Made by a program: the position numbers and the translations under genes. Shown here in pieces: positions 33,991 to 45,858 of a DNA stretch of 64,000 bases. This DNA comes from Micropterix aruncella (Eukaryota > Arthropoda > Insecta > Lepidoptera > Micropterigidae), in NCBI GenBank assembly GCA_944548615.1, contig OX155957.1, positions 25,791,953 through 25,855,952 on the forward strand, read 5' to 3'. Numbering within the stretch: the first letter of the stretch is position 1; each line of letters starts with the position of its first letter. The notes under the pieces were generated by a model. That model was not told where the DNA came from. It saw nothing but the letters and a program-made list of their open reading frames with translations, and made no database searches.

Positions 33991-34439
33991 TTCTTTTTTT
34001 CAGTAAATACAATACATTACCGCATTTTGGCATAAAAGTTGCAACCAATAATCTCGCTAAACAATCGCTTTCACAATGGCCCCATTCGGTATTGTGAATG
34101 TCTTATTTTTTGATACAATTATTGTAGAATATGCGAACTGTCGTTATTCATTATTATGTATTTCGTTTCGTATTATCAACAACAATTTGTAACGTGTCAC
34201 GATAGTTTGTGGCGATAGTAACTTTGCTCTAGCGCTTTTAATTATTTTCGAGGAAATATCGGTGTTTTCGGATAGTTTCTAAGTCAAAATGGAAAATTGG
34301 CACTTTAAACATTTCTAGAGGAAGACGACTGAATAAAACCGCTATGATAACATTCGTCGACGGATTTTTGCAATAATGTGTGATCGCTTTGTGCCGCTTG
34401 TATCGAAAAAAAAACGGTTGTGTCACACCACAACTTTCC

Positions 34440-34557
34440 CGACAAGCAGACAACCTCCCCCCTCCCCCTCCACGCGCGCCAAACCCTACAACCCCCAACC
34501 CCCAGCACCCCCCCAACCCACCCCCCCTAATTTCCCTTCCGCCCCCCCTCCCAGATA
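34440..34557 (+). repeat. C-rich tract, strongly strand-asymmetric
   Basis: On the plus strand nearly every base is C with interspersed T and A, including several runs of 5-7 C. The minus strand could form G-quadruplexes. The open frames across it are Pro-rich on plus and Gly-rich on minus and are compositional. The rest of 33,991-35,019 holds no supported gene. Confidence 0.6.
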
Positions 34558-35019
34558 GTGATTATGTCAAGCACAGATGTATAGAATAGAGCGCGAGTGC
34601 GATGGTGGACTGTGATTGAATGTGTTCGCGGAATAGAAAGAGATAGCTGCGTATGAGACTCCCGCTATCCTTGTCTAGTTGCGCATGCGCGGTTATCCAT
34701 AGCGTAGCAGACTTATGGCGTCGAATCATTGCCATAGTGACATATACGCGTTGCCATAGTGATATATTTACGTGTTTCCGTGCATGTGCGACTAAACAAG
34801 GATAAAGGACGTAGGTACCATATGTTGCTGACGCTTTCTTTTCGGCTGACGGATTCTCAGGCTGGTCGCCCGGTCTAGTACTGATAAGTCTGTAGTGTCG
34901 TGACTATGACAGCAAAAGTAGTATTTTTTTGTATTTTTAAGTGTTTCTGTGGTATTAAAAAGGCTATTTTTCATTATTATGCAGTATTTTTTTAAATACG
35001 GCGATTTTAATTATTTTTT

Positions 35020-35295
35020 TAGGTCGCTTGTGGTTTTGGCCCAACGACGTATCTGTGTACCGAATGTCAAGTCCCTAACTGCAATATTTCGAGATTAAAG
35101 TATGTCTAGCGCATCCTCTGGTGGACCAATTTCATCCGCAATTAACTCTTGACACGACGGAATGATGCTTGCATGCCAAATTGCAGCTCAATCGGACACA
35201 CAGACACACATGCACACAGACGCACAGAAATGCGTTCACTATACTTTCCTCTGCCAGGAAAGTAATATAACGTTTGGAAAGATGTTTTCGTATTG
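35020..35295 (+). repeat. Dispersed repeat family G, copy 1
   Basis: Blocks GAGATTAAAGTATG, GAATGATGCTTGCATGCCAA, a CA-rich stretch and the terminal TTTCCTCTGCCAGGAAAGTA occur in the same order at 49,590-49,950. The terminal hairpin ACTTTCCT...AGGAAAGT is conserved in kind. Possibly a LINE or Helitron-like 3' end; not classified. 35,296-35,984 has nothing supported. Confidence 0.5.
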
Positions 35296-35984
35296 TGTCT
35301 ATAGGATATGTCTTGTCTTGGCTCAATGTAAAAACAACTCCTACTAATAGTACGCACAATAATAAACACGAAATAAATTACTAATATTTTCACTCCAGCG
35401 TCGACTGTGTATCACCGCCCGCAACTGACGTATTTTCAGAAGAAATAGGCACGTGTCTGACGCACTGCTTCAGTCGCAGCATATGATACGTACCTTTAGA
35501 TACTCGAACGCATTGATTGATCGAAAACATTAAAATTTGTCATGGACAGAATTTACAATTTGTTCGTTATTCTTCCCCTTCCCAGCCTCCACAGAATAAA
35601 AATTGTATTTTCTTCCAATGCTTCATTTTGCACTGTTATTTGCCTCCTTGTAAAAGTAATAGTACACTTTCACCCTTATTTTTCGGCCAAGATTTATAGC
35701 TCTTAGCCGATCTGGGTGGCTAAAAGTCGAAAACAAAACTTACGTACGAGTAGGAAAAGAGGTTATACTTGCCGTTAAGCATGACACAATAAATAAGGAA
35801 TGCTTTCCTCACACCTCACCCCATATACCACCCGCGTGACCAGTTGAAAATCATTTTGAGTACACCAGTGTCTCTACTGCATTTAGGTACTTGGCAGTTA
35901 ATCTTGTTGTACCTACATTTAGAAGTGCAAACGGTGAATTTTGATAAAGCTACGTCTGTCTACTCTGCATATATTTTTGTTAAG

Positions 35985-36185
35985 CTTCATATATGCTTGT
36001 CAAGCATGGAGTCCCGGGCTGATAAGGGATCGTAAACCGCACGATATATGCAAATATTTTTTAATAAATATTCACGAAAAATGCCTGATTATGTAGTTTT
36101 ATACCAGGGAGTCAATGATTCATCAATCAATTACATCTAATTAAAGTGACTCCCTGGGATAAACTACGAAATTAGGCATTTTGGG
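35985..36185 (+). mobile_element. Partial copy of the TTA-flanked foldback MITE (empty-site paralogue)
   Basis: It matches 2,250-2,750 without the TTAA insert: ATATGCAAATATTTT is followed by TTAAT and then the internal inverted pair with TAGTTTTATACCAGGGAGTC and GACTCCCTGGGATAAACTA. Both outer ends are truncated. Confidence 0.6.
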
Positions 36186-36360
36186 GGTCCTGAGCCTATG
36201 CCGTTACACAAATGTAGGTAATTTACGCTTGCCGGCAGCGGCCACGCACGTGTGAGTAAATCGCATACATTGATAACGCTGAACAGACGGTCACCCGCCA
36301 AAGCGAAGTAACCCGTATTTTATCATTTTATTGCTCATAGTAAATTGCAAAGAACAAAAA

Positions 36361-37326
36361 CTGCAAATTGTGATAAAAGCAAATCCTTTTGCACACGTAT
36401 TTATTAGACCAAAATGGTCGATTTGACCCGCCGTTCCGACATATTTGGCCCAGCGGACTCAAAATAGCGGCCGTTTTTCAAGATGGTCGCTAATAAACCA
36501 AAATGATTTTTCTCATGCTGATTTTAATGACCCATTGGCCTTTTCGGCTATTTTGGGGTCGTATATTTCAAATATGGCAATAAAAATAACTTTAGTTAAT
36601 TTTGAACAGGATTATAAACATTTTTAACGAGTATTTACTTTCACGTTACCGTTATGTTATACGCGTCTTTTTCGAGTATTTGCACACTGGAAAAGACGAA
36701 TCTAAAGTCAAAACTGTCAAAAAAGTCAAACGAGAGAATAATTTTGTGTATGCTGTAAGTAATTTCTGAAATTTGCTACCCAGAAAACATGGAAAATTTG
36801 AAGTATATATAGAATATGTGAATGGGTCTTTGACTTTGAATTTGTAGTCGCTGGCTCAATTATGACGACTACATGTGTTTTGAACAACCTTTGAACGTAT
36901 TTTGAACCGATTTGCACATATTTGTACATTTGGCCAGAAAACTTAAACTTTTTTAGTTGGTATCATCATCAGAACTGGTCAAAATAAATGTACCGTGGCC
37001 GTTTTATACTACACTATACTACACTATATATAAATGATTGTACACATTCTACCTTGTTTGTAAGGAATTATTTATTTATATTTATTTATGTTTATATTTT
37101 CAGCATCATATTTGAAATGTACGACGCCAAAATAACCAAAAACGATCCATGGGTCTTTTAAAATCAGCACGAGAATAATCATTTTGGTTTATTAGCGGCC
37201 ATCTTGGAAAATTGCCGCCATTTCGAGTCCGCTGGGCCAAATATGTCGGAGCGGCAGGTCAAATCGACTATTTTGGTCTAATGAACACACGTGTGCAAAA
37301 GGATTTGCTTTTATCACAATTTACAG
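36361..37326. mobile_element. 966-bp foldback element with about 220-bp inverted arms
   Basis: The left arm 36,361-36,577 and right arm 37,106-37,326 are reverse complements with few differences (CTGCAAATTGTGATAAAAGC against the inverted right end; GGCCCAGCGGACTC; AATAAACCAAAATGA). The central 530 bp is AT-rich and non-coding. No clear target duplication at the arm ends. Long foldbacks like this are usually non-autonomous DNA transposons. Confidence 0.65.
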
Positions 37327-37652
37327 TATTCTTTCAAAATATGAGACGAACCGCTTCCACTATCAGGATAGCAGATACTTTATGATTCTGAGTAAAGAAA
37401 TAAAAATGGATAATGCTTAAAACAATTATAACATTGTTATTCTCATCAGTACGAGGATAAAATGTATGTCGAGAAGGATAAAAAACAGTAATTATTATAT
37501 AGGTAATTATTATAGCTACATCAACATTTTAATTATTTCAAAAAGCAGTTACCTTTATAAATAAACTACTTCCGACGGAAAGAAGGTACAGATAGATTTC
37601 GCGGCTTAATGTGATTATATATTTTTGAACAACTTCAAATATGTAATTAAAA

Positions 37653-38045
37653 TTAATAAAGAAATAAATTAATGAATGCCGCTTTTAAACAGTCTCCAAG
37701 AGGAGTTTTGTGGATTTCACTCTGTGCTCCCCGGGATTCGCCCGTTGGATGAACAATTGGAAAGTTCACGAGCACCTTTCTTCTTCGGACCGCAGACTGA
37801 TGACATTTGGCATCGGCCGTCGCGTTCCCCTCACGCCACAATCCGAGTGGCGATACCGAACCGGCGACATTAACTAGGACCGGTTTGGTGAAGTCCTCTG
37901 CGAGAATCTTGAGGCCTTTCCATCGCCTTCTAGTAGTACCTACCGCAGAGGACTTGTGTGTCGCACTTAATGCGGCCATCGAGTCTTCCAGTGATGCTGT
38001 AGTAGGGCGGAAGATTTCGCGGCCCCGTGGTGGTCTTCCGAACTC
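37653..38045 (-). other. GC-richer segment with a 108-codon open frame, unrecognised
   Basis: The minus-strand frame 37,653-37,979 (open upstream to about 38,045 without a stop) encodes a basic protein with RRRWKGLKILAEDF and VHPTGESRG. GC content exceeds the flanks. It could be a retroelement fragment or an exon. No catalytic motif or splice context convinces me. It stands next to a tandem repeat. Confidence 0.3.
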
Positions 38046-38234
38046 TGCAATAATTTTAAATTTAATATTTTAAGTAATGTAACGTAGCGATTGAAAATTA
38101 ATGTGATTGAATATTGTTATTTTGATGTGACGCAATGATGAGATGTAAATTTTCTACTGATCGATCAAGGTGAACAATGTATGAGATGAAGTTAAAATAA
38201 AAGAAAAATAAAAATTCTCAAGTTTCAATTTTTT

Positions 38235-38670
38235 TTTCTCTCTATGCTATTGAATATCTATGATATTGAACATTTTCAAAGCCTATTTGATTTTAAAATG
38301 ATTTTCAAATGATTTTATTTTTCTATGGTTTTAAAATATTTCTAAGTATTCTGTAGTTTTGAATATTTTCAAAGACTATTTGATTTTAAAATGATTTTCA
38401 AATTATTTTATTTTTCTATGGTTTCAAAATATTTCAAAGTATTCTAGAGTTTTGAATATTTTCAAAAACTATTAGATTTTAAAATGATTTTCAAATTATT
38501 TTAATTTTCTATGGTTTCAAAATATTTCTAAATATTCTATAGTTTTGAATATTTTCAAAGACTATTTGATTTTAAAATGATTTTCAAATTATTTTATTTT
38601 TCTATAGTTTCAAAATATTTATAAGTATTCCATAGTTTTGAATATTTTCAAAGACTATTTGATTTTAAAA
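38235..38670 (+). repeat. Tandem repeat, unit 93 bp, about five units
   Basis: GAATATTTTCAAAGAC-type blocks recur at 38,268, 38,361, 38,454, 38,547 and 38,640, exactly 93 bp apart, each followed by TATTTGATTTTAAAATGATT. Very AT-rich and non-coding. The following 38,671-39,862 holds no supported feature. Confidence 0.8.
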
Positions 38671-39862
38671 TTCCCGTGCTTTTTCTGGTTTAAATGACGT
38701 GTCGCAACCTTAAATCAGTGCATATCCTATCAATTCTCTTTGTAAGCTAAATATCTTACAGCCAACCACTTATTTTCAACTTACGAAAATGTTACATCTG
38801 CATGCCGAAATGTCCTTCGTTGCTCACTCCTGATGGCGAAACTGCTTTCAAAATCAATATTCAAAATCAATATTCTACCTGTACATGTTTTATGCGTCTT
38901 TCAGTATTTTTTTATTGAATTTCAGGTTTTTCACGCAAATTAACTAAACTATTCGAGATTACAAGTTTCGAATAGTGGTCCCTTCAGAAAATATTTTCAA
39001 TTGTTTTACGCTTATTGGAGTCGATCTATTTTTTATATAATGAGCGCCGATCGAATCTTGGCGTTTAAAACTATCTCATTTTCTTATATCTCGGACTGAA
39101 AACAACATCGCTTTCTCATGTCTTTAGACTGAAATTTCACGCTGATTCTATGGCGTTTCTCTAAAAACGAAAAATGTTTTCTTGCGCTTCCCCATTACCT
39201 AAAATACATGTAGAGTATTATAATAAGTTATAACAAAGATGCCATAAACATCCATTAAAAAAAAAACAAATATAAAAATTAAAATACTTACTGCTGTTTG
39301 CTTTTTAGTGACGACGCGTGACGATGCGGTACTGCGGTGTAGAAGAATAAAATATTACGTGAGCGCGAAGTGACATGAGCTAACACAAAGCGACGTGCTC
39401 TCGCTTCCAATAGCAGCAGGGAAGTGAATCTATTTCATAGCGCGCCTGTGTATTTATTACCGCGGCTAGCCCATACAAAAAATGTATGGAGAATCTGATA
39501 CCTGATTTTCTGGGATTTATTGTATAAAATCCTATTACAATAATTGAAATTTAAACATTTTATAGTGAAGATATGTCATTTAACTTTCTGTTATAATAAT
39601 TTGTAATTCAAATTAGTTATTATTTTCCTAGTGAGGACTAAAACCCCGCGCCCATTTTTGTATATTTTCTCGGGTGTTTTTATAAAAAACTACGCAAACT
39701 ATTGCCAAATTTATTATCTCACCTTATAAATGACTTATTGATAAAAACGAGTGTTTTTTTTGACACTGCTTTTATTAGCGTAGTTTTAGCGGAATAACTA
39801 AAACGCTAGACCCTAATTTGAGAAATTTCGTGCAGCTTAATATTACAAAAAAATATGTCCAT

Positions 39863-39949
39863 ATTTCCTGCGGTTTACGATCCCCTCCCTGCCTGCGACG
39901 CGAAGCTTGTCAAGCATGCTTGATCGTCTAGAGAGCCCCTTACGATATA
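39863..39949 (+). mobile_element. Right-end fragment of the TTA-flanked foldback MITE
   Basis: CCTGCGGTTTACGATCCCCT, then CAAGCATGCTTGATCGTCTA and the terminus GAGAGCCCC followed by TTA match 2,786-2,861. Confidence 0.6.
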
Positions 39950-40341
39950 CGTTTTTAGGTATCACATTAGCAAAAAAAACCGTTTCGGACAACTGTAAGT
40001 AAGTGGTGGCAACTTTTCTGCACCGGCCAAACGTAGGTGAATTGTCTGACGAAACTAATAGCAACTTATTTTCCATCCAAAATAACTTCTATAATTATAT
40101 TGTTTTTATAAAGAATGATTGATTATAATAACCGAATATTTAATTAATGATATCAAAAATAACATTAAATTATTAGTGCTATCTATCGCAATTTTATATA
40201 AGCTGATTACGTCACAGAAATAATTTGGAGAGATTAGAATGCCCTGTATATTATATTACTCTTTTCGTATATTAAAGCGCCTATTTATTGTGTTTCCTGT
40301 ATACCAAAATAAAATTGCCAGCTGTATGTAAATAATATTAA

Positions 40342-41174
40342 GGGGGTATTCTGGTCTACATACTTGAAAAAAACTTTTTTTTTCCTTTGCATATTTTCAA
40401 AGTTTAGACTTTTAGGAATTCGTCCCAAAACGGATTTTTAAAAAAAAATAAATTTTTTCGGAGTTACAGCGATCTTTGTGACGTGGCAACTAAACCAACC
40501 GGGCCGTAACGAATCGATCAATAGAATGTATGCAATCCCCTACTACCCGAGTATGAAACTAGAACAGCTCGCTTAGCTGAAAGAACTTCGGAAAATTATA
40601 ATTTTGAAGTAGGACCAAAATGAGTATTGAGTATAATTATCTGAGCTACGCTCTCGAAACATTAAATGCTTTTTTCTCGAAACTACTTCTTTCGAACTAC
40701 TCGACATGATTTCTAAAGTTTATTTGCAAGTTGGTGAAAATCATCTTTGCTTATCCCTCTGTATTCGGGAGCAAGGATTTTGGTTTTTCTTTTATCTCTA
40801 CTATTATTTTAAGAAATAGAAATGTATAGAAACAGGAGCAAAAAAAAATATTTTTTTAAATCGGCGCCATTTTAAGGGACATATATTTTCTTTCCAAGGC
40901 GCGGGCCATAGCGACGTCCTTGCTAATCATTTTTTTTTGTTTGATTCATAACACTACAAGGGTTGAAAACATGTTGAGCATGAAACACCTTCTTTTTACT
41001 TCACCCCCACTTCACTAGCCTGTAACTCTTAATTTTTTTATTTTATATTGTTTTGTATTCTTGAAGCATCAATGAACATGTTGTAAAAACATGGATTATA
41101 AAAACATTTTTAATTTGTTTTATCGTACTCGGAGAAAGGCCTAAAATTTAGACCGTCTTGACCAGAATACCCCC
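40342..41174. mobile_element. TTAA-flanked element with 15-bp perfect terminal repeats
   Basis: GGGGGTATTCTGGTC begins at 40,342 and its reverse complement ends at 41,174. TTAA lies on both sides (40,338-40,341; 41,175-41,178). The 833-bp interior has no transposase. TTAA duplication is shared by piggyBac and Kolobok, but the G-run terminus is atypical for both, so the superfamily is left open. Confidence 0.65.
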
Positions 41175-41427
41175 TTAATATATTAGGACCTGTGATTTGC
41201 AAATCGTTTGTCATTTTACCCCCACTTTAATAGCCTGTAATGTAACTCTTTGTTTTTTTTGTGATTTTTATTTGTATTCTTGAAACGTCATTGAACATGT
41301 TGTAAAAACATGGATTATAAACTTTTTTTTTTATCCTACTCGAAGAAACGCCTAAAATTTCGGCTGTTTAGACCAGAATACCCTCTTAATATATTAGGAC
41401 CTGTGATTTGCAAATCGTTTGTCATTA
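41000..41427 (+). repeat. Tandem duplication of the right end of the TTAA element plus flank
   Basis: The segment from CACCCCCACTTCACTAGCC to CAAATCGTTTGTCATT is repeated about 215 bp further on, including a second copy of the terminal GACCAGAATACCCTCTTAA (41,350s) and its flank TATTAGGACCTGTGATT. The duplication therefore happened after transposition. Confidence 0.65.
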
Positions 41428-41444
41428 AATTAATATTTTATTTT

Positions 41445-41615
41445 GAGATTGGATACCGTATAGGCATTTTTAGAACGCCATCTAGTCAGCTACTCGACGA
41501 ACGATATAATCAATCAATGTTTTGAACTACGAGTGCCATTTACACGTTGCGTTTCATAGTAAAATCTGGCTGCCAAAACGTAGTACGGCAACCTATATAA
41601 TCAATGGTGTTACTT
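41445..41615 (+). repeat. Dispersed repeat family C, copy 2
   Basis: GGATACCGTATAGGCATTTT, GTGCCATTTACACGTTGCGT and CAAAACGTAGTACGGCA align with copy 1. From 41,616 to 42,899 I see no supported feature. Confidence 0.5.
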
Positions 41616-42899
41616 TCAAGTACATTTCTCGACGCTTATTTTAAGTTTGTTAGTAAATTCGAGGCATCTTCTTAAGGATACATTACAAATTTTCTACCGC
41701 AGTTTTGTGTGATAAAGTTATTTGGAATGAATACGTTTTTAAACTATAAAAAAGACGCATTATACATTGTGCAGAGGTACATAATTTCGTATTATTTTAG
41801 GGTCATGCAATGTTATAGCTATGACTCGAATAGAACTGTTTGTCATGATGCAACAAAATAATTTTAATAATTAAAAGAAAGACTTGAGTTTTGGAAACAA
41901 CTTACTAAATTTGGGTGATTTATCTGAAATTCTCCGGAAGAGAATAAAGTTAGATATTTACCTTACTTCTATTGTATTCTTTAAAATAAATACCACGGAT
42001 TAGCTTTAGAACACTGTTATACCAATTAACGCGCTTAAAACGAAGCCAAATCGGTAACAAAAGTATGTTTTAATTTGATTTTCAACGTTCTTCAAGAAAT
42101 ATCAGAGCTCTACAAAAAAAATACAACTCACCTAAGCAATTGCTCCCTTGAATCGTGAATTACGATTAAATATTACACGTTTGGTATAAGCTTGGTATAC
42201 GCTTGATAGCTTATATTATTATCATAAATAGAGCATCCATCCGGCCCCATATCTGTCTGTGCCTAAATGAAATGGATATAAATCTATCGAATTTGAACCC
42301 TTATAAATCTAAGGCATGTTCGGCAATACTTGTCCTTACCTACATTTCCCAAGCGAAATATACGCCAGGTCATAAATTACCAAAATTTATGTTGTGGTGA
42401 TATAAAGCAGAAAGAACAGCGACGCTGTGAGAATCCATTTTCAAGAACGTTGTGTTCATCAATAAATTAAGAAGGAAAGAATTTCGAAGTTGGTTTGTGT
42501 TTTCGATTGCGAAATCCATGACCCCTTGCCGTACGTGTGAGTCGTTCAAAATAGATTCAATCTGTAGAGATTCAAACTATTCCACACGTATTTAATCTAT
42601 GTATAATAATGCCATACAAATCTGTTCAATAGTTCTCAAGCTATTAACAGTGTTACATACGGAAGAAGAGACGGGCAGTCTTCAATAGTGTACCTATATC
42701 GTTCAAACCTCAATATTTTTTTTACAGGTGGTAAATAAAATTGTACAGTTCTTCAGAGAGGAAATTTATCTAAATTGATTACATGACTTTTTTATTGAGA
42801 AACAAGTGAGTCTAAATCAATAGATATTATAATTATAGTAAAATATTTTTGTGTTATTCAAGTGATGAAAATTAAAAAATATATTTATTCAACACAAGT

Positions 42900-43660
42900 T
42901 AAGATTCTACTATATATATCATAACAATGTATGCCGCTTATATACCAGGGTGTTATGTACGCACGAAAAAATATCAGCACCACTCTAACAAATTCGGATG
43001 TTCATTCGCACAACACTCGAAACAAACAAGACTTGCGTCCTTGCAAAGTGCGACTAAGTAAGGTTAGAAATAGTTTCCTGTATCAGTCCAATATATTTTA
43101 TAACAAGATTCCATTGTGCGTCAGGGGTCTTGGAGACGTTCAATTTAAGAGCAAGGTCCAGGATATGCTTATTAAGAACCCAATGTATTCTGTTAAGGAC
43201 TTTGAGAGTATTGATTTTCCTAATCTTCCATAATTATTTATATTACAATCTTTTCCTATTTTTGATTTTTTTTAAATTTTATAAATTTGATTATTTACAT
43301 TACAAACATTGATTATCAAATATGGATTATAATATAAAAAATTATATTGACCATTTCTATTGCGACATTGTTATTGATTTAATTTTATATTTTTTATAAT
43401 CTTAATTTTTCTGTTTTATAACCGACTCTTCGTTTTTATATTTTGACTATCTGCAGTATTTAAGCAGTTCCCATTATTTTAAAAAGATCTTTAATCTTTA
43501 TTTTAAATTGAAATATTAATTGTTTTACATTTAAAAAATAATGGTCGATATTTTAAAAAAATATTATACCACATAAGGTATAATACCAGTTACTCAACTT
43601 GACTATACCAAGAGTAGGGATTCCTACCAACTGGCTTATTTGGATTAAAAAAATATATAT
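42900..43660 (+). mobile_element. 5'-truncated LINE: ORF2 C-terminus and 3' UTR
   Basis: The frame 42,931-43,233 encodes SHNTRNKQDLRP, RLSKVRNSFLYQSNIFYN and a terminal FKSKVQDML helix, then stops. It is a LINE ORF2 C-terminal domain. The 3' UTR (43,234-43,660) shares its last 250 bp with 24,125-24,500 and ends in a TA-rich tail near 43,650-43,662. 43,663-45,129 contains nothing supported except a scrap of the palindromic family at 44,055-44,090. Confidence 0.65.
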
Positions 43661-45129
43661 ATATTATTTTTACAATCAACGTGTACAGTGGCGTACATAA
43701 TGAAAAACAATAAATTAAATTTAAAAAATACGAATATGGTATACTAAATATGGTATGCTAAAAGTGAACTGACGAATTACCAATTACGTGAATTGTGGTC
43801 ACAAATAAAGACCTAAAAGGCGAGTAGAATTTTAAAACAATATAAATGCATTTGAATACTGTATTTTCCATTCATTTTACATGTTTTTCTTTTTACATTA
43901 TGTAGCTGCAGACTTTTATGGCTTTTATGATCGATTGCAAGATCTACCCATAGACAACAAGAAATAAAACGTATTATGAAAAAGTATTACTCGTGTTCTT
44001 TTATCAAACAGCTATTCATTTATCTAGTATTTTTTATTATAAATTAGATCAAAAAAGAATTTACAACCGCCTTTGTCCAGGGTAGACATTTTTATCCTAA
44101 TACATATGTTTGTACAGGTGTTATATACACTGCTGTTTTTATCTGTTTTTAATGGTAAGAAAACGCGATAGTCTTCGATTTCATAGTATTTTTATACCTA
44201 ATAAATAAATTGTATCCCGCGATCGACACATTTTACGTCACACCACCATTACACAATCAGATTGTGAATAATCTAATGTTCACTTGACGTTGAGTAGGCA
44301 TTCGTACTACCCACTTAGGAAATTCGATGCGGTAACTTTTCGTTTATCCAATTTCCGCATCTGAAACTTGGAAAATGTTCCGTAAAGGAATAACTAGATA
44401 CGTGGTGCGACCGTATTGGGTTGAAGTTGTAACTCGTAAAAAGTATCCCAACCTTTTCCTTTACCTTTTCCTAACGACTAAGCCTTGTCGTTAAAGGCAT
44501 ACCTCAGTAACAAAAAAATTGGCACCTTTTTCAGTCGTTTCGCTGAAATTTATTATAACGATGTTTTGAAACGAGTTTGGTTTTCATCTTTGTTATTAGA
44601 TGCCCTATTCCTAATTTTATTTATTTATTTATTTAGTTAGAAAATCCACACAGAAAGTTTGCAATTATAAAATTAAGGTTTTGAAACGAAACAGATATGT
44701 GAACAAAGAAAGCATTGATTGGTTCGATTTTATAAACTCTACTAGAACACATTCTGTTCTGGAGTTATAACTATATTACACTTTATTTACATAGTACACA
44801 TATTTTGGGCAAGACGATTTACAATATAATATAGAAATTAGAAAAAAAAGAGACATTAAGAAATGTTGGTTGTTAAAATAGTAATAATAAATAGATAGCT
44901 ACCTACATAGGCCTTATTATAATATATTATCGTGATTCTAATATAAATATTTAGTAAATGAAGGTTAATAATAAATAAAATAACGGTTAATACAAATACA
45001 ACAAATACATATCCACCTGTATTAAATATATACGTAGTTAAATAAATAAATTTTATATTCTTTGCAAGATTTGTGACTATTTTGGAAATGTTAATAATGC
45101 AAGCTGTCGCCTGGAATCAGGACTTTGTA

Positions 45130-45800
45130 TTCATTCATACCAATTATGGTATTCGGGGCATACTGAAATTTCTTTGTCTATCTGGGCTCCATGATATGCC
45201 ACGATGGAGACTGCGAAAAGGAGGTCTCACGCAGAAGCGAGATGGCAAGTTTTGCCATGAGCAAGCTATAAAGGCTGTGGAAGAATCGGGGTATTAGTAA
45301 GGGGACGAAGGATAGGCTGGTTCGAGTTCTGGTTTTCTCGATCTTTCTCTACACATCGAAGACATGGACCCTGAAAGCTCGGATACGTACCAAAATCGAT
45401 GCACTGATGATGTGGTGTTGGCGTAAAATGCTAGGAATCCCATGTACAGCACACGGCACCAACAAACCTGTCCTTGAATAACTCGACATCCAAGTGAGGC
45501 TCTTCACCGTATGCATGAGAAGGGTCCTGCAGTACCTGGTCATATTGCCAGGAGAAATCCAAATAATCTGGAGAAAATGCTTTCCGGGGGTCAAGTGGAG
45601 GAAAGAAGAAGCAGAGGCATATCCCCGACCAGATGGAGCGACCTCATAAAAGAAGTATCAAAAGGGTCTATACAATCTGCGATCCGCTATGCAGAAGACA
45701 GGTCAAAGTGGAGGAGCCTCGTAGGCAAACTGTTGTCTTGGCCACGATCCTCAGTAATGAGGGAACGACGGAGAAGAAGAAGAAAGTTTCGGGAACTGGG
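45130..45800 (+). pseudogene. RTE-like LINE ORF2 C-terminal relic
   Basis: The translation shows DGDCEKEVSRRSEMA, KDRLVRVLVFSIFLYTSKTW, KIDALMMWCWRKMLGI and, after a frame change near 45,500, SPTRWSDLIKEV and EDRSKWRSL. This order (LGS..DG, TLK.R, MW.WR.ML, PTRW.D, DR..WR) is the known C-terminal part of RTE-type LINEs, downstream of the RT domain. Two or more frameshifts and a stop at 45,296 break it. The 3' end is a GAAGAAGAAG-type simple repeat near 45,770-45,790. Confidence 0.65.
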
Positions 45801-45858
45801 CACTTATAATAAAAGAAAACCAATTACGAAATTTGAAAATGGAACTCTCTATGAACAT

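Noticed and set aside
34238..34589. Gly-rich and Pro-rich frames on opposite strands
   Set aside because: They arise from the C-rich tract; no start context or conservation.
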